This document shows positions 41,035 through 49,794 of a DNA stretch of 53,572 nucleotides, piece after piece. Made by a program: the position numbers and the translations under genes. Each line of letters opens with the position of its first letter. Position 1 is the first letter of the stretch. The stretch is taken from contig QWQF01000164.1 of the NCBI GenBank assembly GCA_003669125.1, positions 1 to 53,572 of the forward strand. Reading direction: 5' to 3'. The notes below the pieces were generated by a model that was not told the origin of the DNA, ran no database searches, and saw only the letters and a list, made by a program, of their open reading frames with translations. The stretch comes from Planctomycetota bacterium (GTDB lineage Bacteria > Planctomycetota > Planctomycetia > Planctomycetales > Planctomycetaceae).

Positions 41035-42864
41035 TTACACGAGTCCCGCGAACTTGAGCACGCCCATCACGCCCAAGAACGAGAAGTAAACGCCGCCAAT
41101 CGCCATCAGCACGCGAATCGCCATGTGCGGACGCAACTCGCGCGGCAGCAGCGTGGTGTTGAGGACGATCGTGTGCCAGCAACTGAAGGCGAACGCGAAG
41201 TTGTAGCCGGTCGTCGCCAGCTTAAAGACGGTGCTCGGTTCGCTGCCGGCCAGCCAGATGATCGTCAGGCAGCACATCGAATAGCCCACCAATACGAAAA
41301 AGTAGAGGTACTTGATGAACTTCGTGTCGAGCTCCCGCAAGCGCGGAACGGCGGTCCAGCAGACATCGACCCAGCGGCGCACGAAGCCGTCGATCGTCGA
41401 GATCATGCTGGTCATCAACACCAGGAATCCACAGAACAGCGTCGCGATGCGGAGACTCTCCGCCCAACTCGATCCGGTCAGCCAGGAAAACGCGGGGAGC
41501 GCGGCCAATGTCCCTGGGGTCGGATTCATGACGGTCTTGGCGACACCTTCGGAGGTCATCGAGGCCACCACCGCGCCCGGCACTTCGGTGCCTCGCGGCA
41601 TGAACCCGACCGACAGAATGCTCGGCAGCGACACGCCGATCAGGCAGGCCATCATCCAAACGCAAATCTGATCGCGAGCCACGTGCTTATACCACCGCTT
41701 CCAGCGCGGCAAAGATTCTTCCGTGACCTGAAACACACAGCCGACATGCGACAGTTCAATGCCGTGCCCGCCGACGATGCTGGGGATCGCACCGACGTGA
41801 TGCCCCATGCCCCAACCTTGATCGCGCGTGAAATTACTGATCGGAGTGTTGGTCAACCCACCGTTTCCAGCGATGGCGGCCAACCCCGCGATGAACCCAA
41901 TCAACGACCAATCCACCTTCGGCCAACGGCCCTCGGTGAGGAACGAAACGACGAAATTGTCGATGTTCGCTCCGTCCTGTTTACCGTCGCTGTCCTCGTC
42001 CGCAAATGAAATCGGCTTGCCCTTGCTGTCCTTCTCCCAAGCATCGGGCTTGCCATCGCCGTTCGTATCCACCGTCTTCGGCAATCCCTTTTCAACGACA
42101 TCCAGATGGCCATCGCTGTCGAAGTCTTCGCCAGGATCGAGAATTCCATTCCCGTTGCGATCCTCACCTTGGACGATTGGAACGGTCCCAACTTTGAACA
42201 ACCCGGAGGCGATCTCGAACCAATGCGCCGGTCGCGAATACACCGCCGACACAAACAGCAAGAAGCCGATCACGATCACCAGCTTCGCCGACATGATGAT
42301 CTTCAGCGAGTTGAAGACCTTGCCTCCCACCAGCAACGGCAGCACGCAGAGCACGAAAATACCCGTCGAGACCAGTTTGTGGATCCACCAATGTGTGATC
42401 TCCGGATCGAAGTTGTCACCGATGAACATCTTCTCGATGGTGACCGCCGCGCCGACGACGAGATACGGGAAGATCGCGCCCCAATCGAGCACCAGATAGA
42501 ACACCAACCAAAACATCGGATGCGGTGGAATGCGGAACTTTCCCGTGAAGATCGGCTCGCCGGTGTAGAGCGCGTAGCGGCTGATTTCGATGTTGTAGAG
42601 CACCTGCACCAAGATGCTGACTGTCGCGACCCACAACAGCGCGGCTCCGTACTTCGCCGTCACGGCCGGACCCGACAGCCACTCTCCGCCGCCGATGGCT
42701 GAGGCTCCCATCACCAGTCCCGGGCCGATCATCGCCATCAGGCTTTGCTTCGTGAACCTCGGAGCGTCAATCAACTCGCCCGTCGTCCAGCGCGGCATGT
42801 TTTTGGAACCAGGATGCGGAGCTTCAAACGATCCGGGCGAGGACGAGCGAGCTTGATCCGACAT
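41035..42864 (-). CDS. Nramp-like transporter with an inserted Ca-binding-type loop region
   Basis: A 609-residue membrane protein with about eleven hydrophobic segments, related to the Nramp superfamily. The first helix reads MIGPGLVMGASAIGGGEWLSGP, lacking the DPGN metal-binding motif of canonical Nramp proteins, so the substrate may not be Mn/Fe. Between hydrophobic segments at about residues 193-210 and 318-335 is a soluble insert with four Asp-rich loops. These are DRNGNGILD (235-243), DFDSDGHLD (247-255), DTNGDGKPD (266-274) and DEDSDGKQD (289-297), close to EF-hand, dockerin or thrombospondin-3 calcium loops. The C-terminal part has AGNGGLTNTPISNFTRDQGWGMG. The ATG at 42864 starts the MSDQARSSS tail. 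No operon partner is evident. Confidence 0.82.
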   Translation of the reverse strand: MSDQARSSSPGSFEAPHPGSKNMPRWTTGELIDAPRFTKQSLMAMIGPGLVMGASAIGGGEWLSGPAVTAKYGAALLWVATVSILVQVLYNIEISRYALYTGEPIFTGKFRIPPHPMFWLVFYLVLDWGAIFPYLVVGAAVTIEKMFIGDNFDPEITHWWIHKLVSTGIFVLCVLPLLVGGKVFNSLKIIMSAKLVIVIGFLLFVSAVYSRPAHWFEIASGLFKVGTVPIVQGEDRNGNGILDPGEDFDSDGHLDVVEKGLPKTVDTNGDGKPDAWEKDSKGKPISFADEDSDGKQDGANIDNFVVSFLTEGRWPKVDWSLIGFIAGLAAIAGNGGLTNTPISNFTRDQGWGMGHHVGAIPSIVGGHGIELSHVGCVFQVTEESLPRWKRWYKHVARDQICVWMMACLIGVSLPSILSVGFMPRGTEVPGAVVASMTSEGVAKTVMNPTPGTLAALPAFSWLTGSSWAESLRIATLFCGFLVLMTSMISTIDGFVRRWVDVCWTAVPRLRELDTKFIKYLYFFVLVGYSMCCLTIIWLAGSEPSTVFKLATTGYNFAFAFSCWHTIVLNTTLLPRELRPHMAIRVLMAIGGVYFSFLGVMGVLKFAGLV

Positions 42865-43244
42865 GAGTACTCCCTGTCAGGCGTTGAGCCGAGTTTCAAA
42901 GATGCGTGACGATATCCCTGCCCTCACGCTCTTGCCAGCGTCCGCGCGGCGTTCGTTGATCTTGGCCAAACCAGCGGCGAAACCGGCCGAAGGAAGCTGA
43001 CTTCCGAGCAAGCCGCAGTTTGGATTCAACCGGCTGTGAATCTGCGCCGATGTTATGGGTCGTAGCGGTCACAGCGACGGCCTCGCCGCCGCTTCGGCAT
43101 TTGTTGCCGGCCGCGACAAGGGGGGATCATGACACAGGCGAAAACAGCCTCGTCGTCGGCGCACGGCGACGTGCTCCGCGATGGCTGCGCGATCGTGTCC
43201 GAATCGGTCGGTCTCCCACGAGTCAAAACACTCGACGGAGCACC
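42865..43244. other. 380-base divergent intergenic region
   Basis: This lies between the divergent transporter and ExbD-like genes and should hold both promoters, but I cannot pick a convincing -35/-10 pair on either strand. No hairpin, tRNA or conserved small ORF is evident. An in-frame extension of the plus-strand gene exists here from 43020 but looks non-coding. Confidence 0.5.
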
Positions 43245-45275
43245 ATGAGCCGCCGACACAGAGCCAACACTGCCGGAGTGTCGCTGTTTCCGTTTCTCGA
43301 CGTGCTGGTCTGCACGATGGGGTCGCTGATTTTGTTGCTGTTGGTCGCGACGAGCCGCATCCGAGCGGCTGCCGTCGACAAGGCAAAACAAGCCGTGATG
43401 CAACAACGGCTGAAATCCGAGAAACCGCCCGCTGCGGTCCCCGCCCCAGTCGTCGTCGCGACCGAACCGGAACCCGAAGTCGATCCAGCCGCCGAATGGA
43501 AAACTCGTATCGAGCAACTGATCGAGGAACGGGACGTTCTGCGGAATCAGCTTTCGCAGATGAAGAACCAGTTGGCAACGGCTCAGTCAGCCGTGATGCG
43601 GACCAAGGTCAAAGCGGCCTCGACCGAGGATCGACTCCAAGCAATCCGTACTCAGCAAGAAGAGGCGGCCTCTGAACGACAGCGATTGCAGGTGGAGACC
43701 GACTCGCTGCAAAGCGATCTGACGGACGCCGAATTGCGACTCGCAAAAGCCGTCGAGCGACAGAAGACAACGAAAAGCAAGTTCGCGTTCATGCCCTTCG
43801 ACGGCCGCACCGGGACGACCAAGCGGCCGATCCTCATTGAATGCACTCAGGACTACATTCGCTTCCTGCCCGAGGACATCCGATTGTCTCCCGCCGACCT
43901 GAATGGATTCACGACCGGCTTCAACCCGCTGCTGATGGCGTCCCGTGAACTGGTCCACTACTGGAATGCCTACGAACGAGTTCACTCCGCAGACGCCGAT
44001 CCGACCAAGGATGCCGATTCCATCAAGACCGACCTGGCCGCGCTCAACGAAAAAGAGCGAGAACCGTACGTGCTGCTGCTGATTCGGCCGAACGGAGCCG
44101 TCGCGTTTCACATCGCGAAGAACTTTCTGACACAGCTCAAAGTGCCGCACGGCTACGAACTCATCACCGATGAGATGGAGATCGACTCGTCCAATCCCGA
44201 TCCCGAAGCCAAACAAATTTGCGAAGCCGCGATCACACAGGTTTTGGGTGAGCGTGACAAGTTGTTGCTGGCACTGGCTCGTCAGCGCGATCAACAACGA
44301 GATCAGTTGCAACTCGATCCGGACGCCCGAACTTTCGTTCCGAAGGAAACCAGCGATTCGCCAACGGGATTCCATCGTCCGAAACCCAGCGCGTCGGCGA
44401 ATTCATCCTCAAACAATGGATCGACGGCTGCCTCGCAATCCGGCGGGCCAGCGGCATCAGCCTCGTCCAACGGGCAAGCAGCATCTGGGACTCCGTTGAA
44501 CCGGCTCGCAGCAGGCGTTGGCTCCGCGGACACCTCTGATTCCGACGCCGTTCCACGAAACGGAGGGCTGGCGCCTCCCATCGGCCAGCGACGCGCAGAG
44601 GGACAGGACTTCACGCAGACCGGTCGCTCCCAACTCGGCGGCGAACCCTCCGAAGAACCGCTGCCGCAGTCGAATGCGCGACGTTACGACAACGACGATT
44701 CGAAGCCGTTTCCATTCAGCGGCGAGCGTACGAAGACCGCTTCGTCAAAGGACGGAGTTCCCGGAGCACCTGCGAACAAACCCAGTGCGTCGCGTCCCAG
44801 CTCTCGACCGATTAACGATCCTCGTGCCGCGAACAACTCGACGAACGGCTCCTCGAACAACGGCAACCTCGCCCGCATGAAGCGGCGATACTTGATGCCT
44901 CGTTCCGGCATCGGACTCGAAAAAGCGATCCCGATGCGCATTTCGTCTCGGAGAGTGCTGATCGGCACCCAGTACGAAATTCCCATCGAAGCTGGCGTGA
45001 AGACGGAGAGTCTGATCGACCGGGTCTTGATCGCGATGGACCACGTGCAATCCGACTGGCCGAACGCCGGTGACGGTTATCACTGGGTGCCGACGATCAA
45101 GTACGAAGTCGTCCCCGGTGGTGAGCAGGTTCATCAGCGACTGAACTCCGCGCTGTTCGACCTTGGCCTCGTATCGAACGTCGAGTACCTCGATTCCGAT
45201 CCCGACACTGCGAAGCCGTCGCGCGAGACTTCCCGCTCTCGCGCGACGACACCGGCTGGCGGAGGTGCTCGATGA
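43245..45275 (+). CDS. ExbD-like rod protein 1: membrane anchor, coiled coil and C-terminal domain
   Basis: A 676-residue single-pass membrane protein. The helix is PFLDVLVCTMGSLILLLLV, with Asp19 at its N-terminal side, as in ExbD/TolR, where a membrane-embedded Asp carries ion flow. A Glu/Gln-rich coiled coil follows (about 85-190). Next comes a compact domain (RPILIECTQDYIRFLPEDIRLS, PYVLLLIRPNG), a Ser/Asn/Pro-rich region (about 400-545), and a small C-terminal domain (GIGLEKAIPMRISSRRVLIGTQYEIPIE, LIDRVLIAMDHVQSDWPNAGDGYHWVP). The bulk should be periplasmic. ATG 43245 has GGAG upstream and begins the MSRRHRANTAG cytoplasmic tail. It overlaps the next gene by four bases (ATGA), implying coupled translation. 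Similarity to ExbD is from the anchor motif; the remainder is unrecognised. Confidence 0.8.
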   Translation: MSRRHRANTAGVSLFPFLDVLVCTMGSLILLLLVATSRIRAAAVDKAKQAVMQQRLKSEKPPAAVPAPVVVATEPEPEVDPAAEWKTRIEQLIEERDVLRNQLSQMKNQLATAQSAVMRTKVKAASTEDRLQAIRTQQEEAASERQRLQVETDSLQSDLTDAELRLAKAVERQKTTKSKFAFMPFDGRTGTTKRPILIECTQDYIRFLPEDIRLSPADLNGFTTGFNPLLMASRELVHYWNAYERVHSADADPTKDADSIKTDLAALNEKEREPYVLLLIRPNGAVAFHIAKNFLTQLKVPHGYELITDEMEIDSSNPDPEAKQICEAAITQVLGERDKLLLALARQRDQQRDQLQLDPDARTFVPKETSDSPTGFHRPKPSASANSSSNNGSTAASQSGGPAASASSNGQAASGTPLNRLAAGVGSADTSDSDAVPRNGGLAPPIGQRRAEGQDFTQTGRSQLGGEPSEEPLPQSNARRYDNDDSKPFPFSGERTKTASSKDGVPGAPANKPSASRPSSRPINDPRAANNSTNGSSNNGNLARMKRRYLMPRSGIGLEKAIPMRISSRRVLIGTQYEIPIEAGVKTESLIDRVLIAMDHVQSDWPNAGDGYHWVPTIKYEVVPGGEQVHQRLNSALFDLGLVSNVEYLDSDPDTAKPSRETSRSRATTPAGGGAR

Positions 45276-46330
45276 GTCGCCGCAAGAAGCCACGCGAAGA
45301 AATGGAATTTGGCTCCGACTCGTTTCTCGACGTCGTCGCCAATGTCGTCGGAATTCTGATCATCTTGATGGTGCTGGCCGGAATTCGAGCCAAGACTGCG
45401 CCCGTCAATCTCGCCGAAGAAGCGTCTGAAACGACGTCGGTCGAAACACTCCCGCCAATCATGATCGCCGCAGAACCGGTGGACGACGAAACGAAGGCCG
45501 CTCGCCAACGCGAACTCGCCAAACTGCAATCGAAGTCCGATTCGTTGCAGCAAGAGCTCGACCGGTTGCGTCAAGCGACCGATGCCGACGAAACCAAGCT
45601 GACGGAACTGCAATCGCAAGGCGCCGTGCAGAAGAATCGTTTCACCGCATTAGCCTCAAACCTCGAAGGCGAGTTCGCAGCGTTGCGTGACGACCAACAG
45701 AAATCGGAACTCTTGGAGACCGCTGCCCGCGCCGTGCGAGTGCGGCTGAAGAAACGACAGGCGGAAGTCACCGCCGCCGAGAAACAGCCGAACCGCGTCA
45801 AACAACTCGAACACCGCATCACGCCGGTCAGCCGAGTCATCAGCGAAAACGAAACCGAACTGCACTTTCGCTGCCAGGGAAGTGCCGTCACGGTCGTGCC
45901 CATCGAAGAGCTCGTCGAACGCATGAAGGCACAAATGGAGCGACAAAGGGATGTCATCCTGCGTCTGAAGAAATACTCCGGCGCAGTCGGCCCGGTGCGC
46001 GGCTGGAATCTCACCTATGTGATCGAGACCCAGCAACAACTCGGCATGATCCGAGCCGCCGTTTCGCAGTTTGAACTCCTGCCCGAATCCGATCTGGCGG
46101 GTGAACGCAACGACGTCGCGTTGCAACCCGACTCCGCATTCCGCAACGAACTCCGCAAAGCCGAGCCAGGCAGCACGATCACGTTTTGGGTCTATCCCGA
46201 CAGCTTCGTCTTGTTCCGCAAACTTCAGGCTCTCTCACATCGCGAGGGCTTCACCGTGGCCGCTCGTCCGCTGCCCGCAGGGACACCCATCATGGGTTCG
46301 CCCAACGGCAGTCGGTCCGCAGCGCAATGA
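45272..46330 (+). CDS. ExbD-like rod protein 2: membrane anchor and coiled coil
   Basis: A 352-residue single-pass protein. SFLDVVANVVGILIILMVL carries Asp20 at the position equivalent to that of the preceding protein. It is followed by a long coiled coil (about 65-180) and a C-terminal domain with ETELHFRCQGSAVTVVPIEEL, GSTITFWVYPDSFVLFRKLQ and the tail ARPLPAGTPIMGSPNGS. The bulk should lie in the periplasm. It is co-translated with the upstream gene (ATGA overlap), and the channel gene follows 27 bases later. The matching anchors but different outer domains suggest the two rods form a heteromeric pair. Confidence 0.82.
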   Translation: MSRRKKPREEMEFGSDSFLDVVANVVGILIILMVLAGIRAKTAPVNLAEEASETTSVETLPPIMIAAEPVDDETKAARQRELAKLQSKSDSLQQELDRLRQATDADETKLTELQSQGAVQKNRFTALASNLEGEFAALRDDQQKSELLETAARAVRVRLKKRQAEVTAAEKQPNRVKQLEHRITPVSRVISENETELHFRCQGSAVTVVPIEELVERMKAQMERQRDVILRLKKYSGAVGPVRGWNLTYVIETQQQLGMIRAAVSQFELLPESDLAGERNDVALQPDSAFRNELRKAEPGSTITFWVYPDSFVLFRKLQALSHREGFTVAARPLPAGTPIMGSPNGSRSAAQ

Positions 46331-46357
46331 CCGAATCGAATTCAGAAGGACAAATTG

Positions 46358-47632
46358 ATGTCGTCACAACCGCAAACAACTCGCCGTCAGGGGATGGGCT
46401 TCTCGTTTCTGCTCGGCGTCGCCGCGACGGCTGGCTTTTACGCACTCGTCTTCTTCACGCCGTTGCGAGACACGATGTTGTACCGCTACACGACGGAGCA
46501 CGCCGTCGAGTACGTCATCGTCGCCCTCTTCTGCTGGGGTTTGATGGACGTGCTGCTGAAGGTCGCCGCGTTCCCGAAAGAGAGCCTCGCCCTGCGGCAC
46601 GAGTGGCTGCCCCAACGAAACGGTCGCGAGCCGGCCGCGAACGCGCAGGCGTTGCTCGACCTAATTCATTCCCAGCCGCAATGGCTGCAAGACTCGAAGA
46701 TCGGTAAGCGGCTGACGGCGGCGCTCGGCTTCGTGACCGAAAAAGGAACCGCCGACGACTATCGTGAGCACCTGCAATACCTCGCCGATCTCGATGACGA
46801 GAACTCGCATTCCAGCTACGGCTTGATTCGCTTCGTCAGCGGCGTGTCGCCGGTGTTGGGCTTCCTCGGCACCGTGATTCACTTCGGCACGGCTCTGAGC
46901 GGCATCTCGTTTGACGACCTGGTCGAACGACTGCCGGGTGTCGTCAGCGAGATGGGTTCCGCGTTCAACACGACGACCTGCGCTCTCGCGGCGGCGATGA
47001 CGATGATGTTTTCGCTGTTCGTGTGCGAACGGATCGAACGGGGCATCGTCCACGCGATCGACCGCTTCATCGAGCGCGAACTGCTGAACCGCTTCGAGAT
47101 CAAAGACCCCAGCATCCTGCCGTTCCTGTCGGTCGTGCAGTCCGCCAATCAAGAGGCGTTGGCTTCGATCGACACGACGCTCAAAGGCCAAATCGAGATT
47201 TGGGGCCGCACGCTCGATGCCGTGTTCCAACGCTTCGACCAGCGTCAGCAGCACGAACTGCAATCCTGGCAAGTCGCGCTCGACGTCTTGCAGCAACGGC
47301 ACCAGGACTACGACACGAACCTTGCCGAACGGATGCAGCAGTCGCTGGTGATGGTCGACGACAAACAGGAACAACACTTGTCGTTGATTCAAACGACCGT
47401 CGAAAAAGCGGTCGCCGTCCGCGACGACTTCGCGGGACTGGCTCGATCGTTGGAAACGATCGCTCGCGGCGAAGGCAAACTGGCCGAGACTCAAGCCGTC
47501 CTGTCCGACAACCTGCGAGTCCTTCGAGAGACGCAGCAAATCGATGAAGCTCTGCACGGCCTCACGGCAGCGATTCACTTGATGACCGCTCGCCAAAGTC
47601 TGCCGGTACTTCGCGGAGCGGCTGCGGCGTGA
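46358..47632 (+). CDS. MotA/TolQ/ExbB-like proton channel with coiled-coil tail
   Basis: A 424-residue inner-membrane protein. Two hydrophobic segments lie near the N-terminus (GFSFLLGVAATAGFYALVF and VEYVIVALFCWGLMDVLL). A cytoplasmic stretch follows, then the MotA/TolQ/ExbB signature (RFVSGVSPVLGFLGTVIHFGTALSGI, FNTTTCALAAAMTMMFSLFVCERIERGI). The last 190 residues form a Gln/Glu-rich helical tail, probably coiled coil in the cytoplasm. Pentameric ion-conducting assembly around ExbD-like rods is expected by family. The ATG at 46358, with AAGGA upstream, is used rather than the adjacent TTG. The gene completes a unit with the two rod genes. The long tail is unlike short ExbB proteins and recalls the MotA-like ZorA of Zorya, but no Zorya partner is here. 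Confidence 0.87.
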   Translation: MSSQPQTTRRQGMGFSFLLGVAATAGFYALVFFTPLRDTMLYRYTTEHAVEYVIVALFCWGLMDVLLKVAAFPKESLALRHEWLPQRNGREPAANAQALLDLIHSQPQWLQDSKIGKRLTAALGFVTEKGTADDYREHLQYLADLDDENSHSSYGLIRFVSGVSPVLGFLGTVIHFGTALSGISFDDLVERLPGVVSEMGSAFNTTTCALAAAMTMMFSLFVCERIERGIVHAIDRFIERELLNRFEIKDPSILPFLSVVQSANQEALASIDTTLKGQIEIWGRTLDAVFQRFDQRQQHELQSWQVALDVLQQRHQDYDTNLAERMQQSLVMVDDKQEQHLSLIQTTVEKAVAVRDDFAGLARSLETIARGEGKLAETQAVLSDNLRVLRETQQIDEALHGLTAAIHLMTARQSLPVLRGAAAA

Positions 47633-47650
47633 TGGCAAACATTCGGGTGC

Positions 47651-48628
47651 TCACGAAGTCCGAGGCACCGCAGCCGACGACCGTGGGAACGTCAGGGCCA
47701 TCCCCGAAAAGAACATCACGGCACCCAGATAGGCCGGCGCGAGGTGAAACCAATTTGTGTAGCCAATGGGATAATGAACTCCGATGGCCGAGCCGAAGCC
47801 AGACGTGCCGGTGATGAATAGCGCCTGCCACAGACTTCGTGAGGGAGTGCCACAAAGAACGCAGAGGAACATTGTGATCCCACAGCAGCAAACGCCGCCG
47901 CCGAAGCCCGCGCGGTCATGGGCGATGAGCGGCACGAGACGAGGATTCGCGCTCTGCAAATCGGACATGGTCAACTGCATGTAGTCCAAGTCTTGTGGAA
48001 CGAAAACGCTTGTCATCCCGACCGCCATAATGATCAGACCGCCGGCGACCAGACAGAACGCGGTCACCAGGAGCAAGAGACGACCCAATTCAGAAGCACT
48101 CCGCCACGAACCGATGGAGCGTGTCGTGAGAGCGAGCCGAATCGAAGGGAGTGGCCGAACCAGCGCCAGCGATTTGAACATCCCTGTTGCGAAAATCGGC
48201 AGGAGCACCAGCGTCGCCATTCCATGCCAGGAATCCAGATAGCCATAGCCGAGATACGCCAGGAAGCTGGCGAAGCCGATCACGCCACTGATCAGCAATG
48301 CCCACCACGCCCAGCCTTGCCGCGCTTGCAACGGGAACTCCGCCAACCATAAGTAAAGAGTGCCTACGCCAAGTATCGCGCCGCCAAACGAGACGCGGTC
48401 GTGGACCATGAAATAGACGACTCGCGAGTCGGCCAACGAGCACAATTCGTCGGCATTCATCCCCAGGTAGGCAATGTCCTGCGGCAGGAAATGCCCCGTC
48501 GCGCCGAGAAAAAACGCGAAGAGACCAGAGCCGATCAACGCAAGTCCGGTGAGCTTCAAGAGAGGTCGGCCATCTCCCATCAAGGCATCAAACAGCCCCG
48601 GATCCGCGTTCGTCTGATCATTCACCAC
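47651..48628 (-). CDS. Internally duplicated polytopic membrane protein
   Basis: A 325-residue protein with about eight hydrophobic segments arranged as two homologous halves. The first half has GHFLPQDIAYLGM...MVHDRVSFGGAILGVGTLYLWL. The second has SVFVPQDLDYMQL...IAHDRAGFGGGVCCCGITMFL. The repeated FxPQD and HDRxxFGG motifs in extramembrane loops look functional. It may start at GTG 48628, because GGGAGAG is correctly spaced seven bases upstream; an in-frame ATG at 48580 is the alternative. I do not know a function for this family. The downstream end abuts the channel gene convergently (18 bases). Confidence 0.8.
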   Translation of the reverse strand: MVNDQTNADPGLFDALMGDGRPLLKLTGLALIGSGLFAFFLGATGHFLPQDIAYLGMNADELCSLADSRVVYFMVHDRVSFGGAILGVGTLYLWLAEFPLQARQGWAWWALLISGVIGFASFLAYLGYGYLDSWHGMATLVLLPIFATGMFKSLALVRPLPSIRLALTTRSIGSWRSASELGRLLLLVTAFCLVAGGLIIMAVGMTSVFVPQDLDYMQLTMSDLQSANPRLVPLIAHDRAGFGGGVCCCGITMFLCVLCGTPSRSLWQALFITGTSGFGSAIGVHYPIGYTNWFHLAPAYLGAVMFFSGMALTFPRSSAAVPRTS

Positions 48629-48685
48629 GCAACGACTCTCCCAAAAACGACTTGCTCGACGATTCGGACAACCCGGCTGATTGAG

Positions 48686-49597
48686 TCAGTTTTGGTGAAG
48701 CAATTTTGTCGCCGCGTCTTTGATCGCCGGCCGGTCGGCAGCATTCACTTCCGCAAGCAGCGGGATAATCGGTCCCATTTCGGCGATCCCGGCGAGGCTC
48801 ACCGCCGTGTGCAGCACGCGAATCGGGTTGATCGCATTCCGCAGATCTTCGAGCGGCCGAAAGATCGACTGGATGCGTTCGGCCGTCGAAAAGTCGCCGG
48901 CCTTGATCGCTCGCAGCATCTGCATCGACAGACGCGGAGCCACGCAGACACAGCCGGAGGTGTAGCCCGCCAAACCGAACTCGCGCAAATGCGGAAGCGC
49001 CGGTTGCTCGCCGATGCCGCTGACGATCAGCGACGGACCAACCGCATCCACCAACTGCCGCAGGTATGGGTCGTTGACGGGATTGTCTCGCACCGTCGCG
49101 TACTTGATCCACGACAGCAGGCCATCTTTCGCCAGCCGCTGCACGGCGTCGATCTCGATGTAGCCGTCGTTCTTGATGTAAAGCACCGCCGGCCGTTGCA
49201 TCACTTCGACGAATCGCCGCAGCGCGGACGCGACACCATCGGACGTCACGACATCGCGGCTCGGCAGCATCATCGCCGTTGGGAACGCGAAATCCCGGAG
49301 GATCTTCGCCTGATCCATCATCATGCCGAAGCCGGGACCGACGGACGGGATGACCAGCGACTTTTCACCCGACAGCTCGGTCAACATCGCCAGCATCTCG
49401 GCATACTCGCTGATCGAGATGTGAGCCAGAATCGCGTTCCCGCCGTACAACAGCGTCGAGACTCCGCCACCTTCCAGATGCCGAATCAGCTTGCGATTTT
49501 CTTCGCGATTGAATGAGCCATCGGCATTCCGCGCCAGCGGCGGCACCGAGATCACCGACGCAGCCAACGTGGCCGAAGTGATTGGTTTCGTGTTCAT
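48686..49597 (-). CDS. DapA/NanA (DHDPS) family aldolase/lyase
   Basis: A 303-residue TIM-barrel protein of the dihydrodipicolinate synthase / N-acetylneuraminate lyase family. The Schiff-base lysine is likely K165 (SWIKYATV) and the catalytic tyrosine Y140 (PAVLYIKNDG). The usual GTTGE-type loop is replaced by LLYGGNA, so substrate binding differs from DapA itself. The ATG at 49597 has AAAGGA upstream; the longer frame runs through a repeat element. It is the last gene of a run with an amidohydrolase, a sialidase-like protein and an MFS transporter, suggesting breakdown of a keto-sugar acid. True DapA function is unlikely in this context. Confidence 0.9.
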   Translation of the reverse strand: MNTKPITSATLAASVISVPPLARNADGSFNREENRKLIRHLEGGGVSTLLYGGNAILAHISISEYAEMLAMLTELSGEKSLVIPSVGPGFGMMMDQAKILRDFAFPTAMMLPSRDVVTSDGVASALRRFVEVMQRPAVLYIKNDGYIEIDAVQRLAKDGLLSWIKYATVRDNPVNDPYLRQLVDAVGPSLIVSGIGEQPALPHLREFGLAGYTSGCVCVAPRLSMQMLRAIKAGDFSTAERIQSIFRPLEDLRNAINPIRVLHTAVSLAGIAEMGPIIPLLAEVNAADRPAIKDAATKLLHQN

Positions 49598-49629
49598 GGC
49601 GTTCCTTTGTCGTTCGAGGTGATTCGATT

Positions 49630-49774
49630 CCTTCTCCCTTTGGGAGAAGGTGGCCGAAGGCCGGATGAGGGTTTCGGACTGTTTTTGACTCCCGATCCGA
49701 ATGAACTTTTCGATGGCGGCATGGCAGTCGATTTTCGCGACGTCCCTCACCCTGCCCCTCTCCCAAAGGCAGAG
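49630..49774. repeat. Paired hairpin repeat upstream of the DHDPS-family gene
   Basis: CCTTCTCCC (49630-49638) pairs with GGGAGAAGG (49642-49650) around a TTT loop, followed by TGGCCGAAGGCCGGATGAGG. The distal part has CCCTCACCCTGCCCCTCTCC (49744-49763), which is partly complementary to the first. It is related to the hairpin inside the ATP-grasp gene. It occupies the 197-base gap between the amidohydrolase and aldolase genes. Confidence 0.7.
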
Positions 49775-49794
49775 GTGACTGGCAAGGCCAACGG

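Noticed and set aside
46358..47632. Zorya ZorA assignment for the MotA-like gene
   Set aside because: The adjacent rods lack a recognisable OmpA peptidoglycan-binding domain and there is no ZorC/D/E-like gene, so a defence role is not supported.
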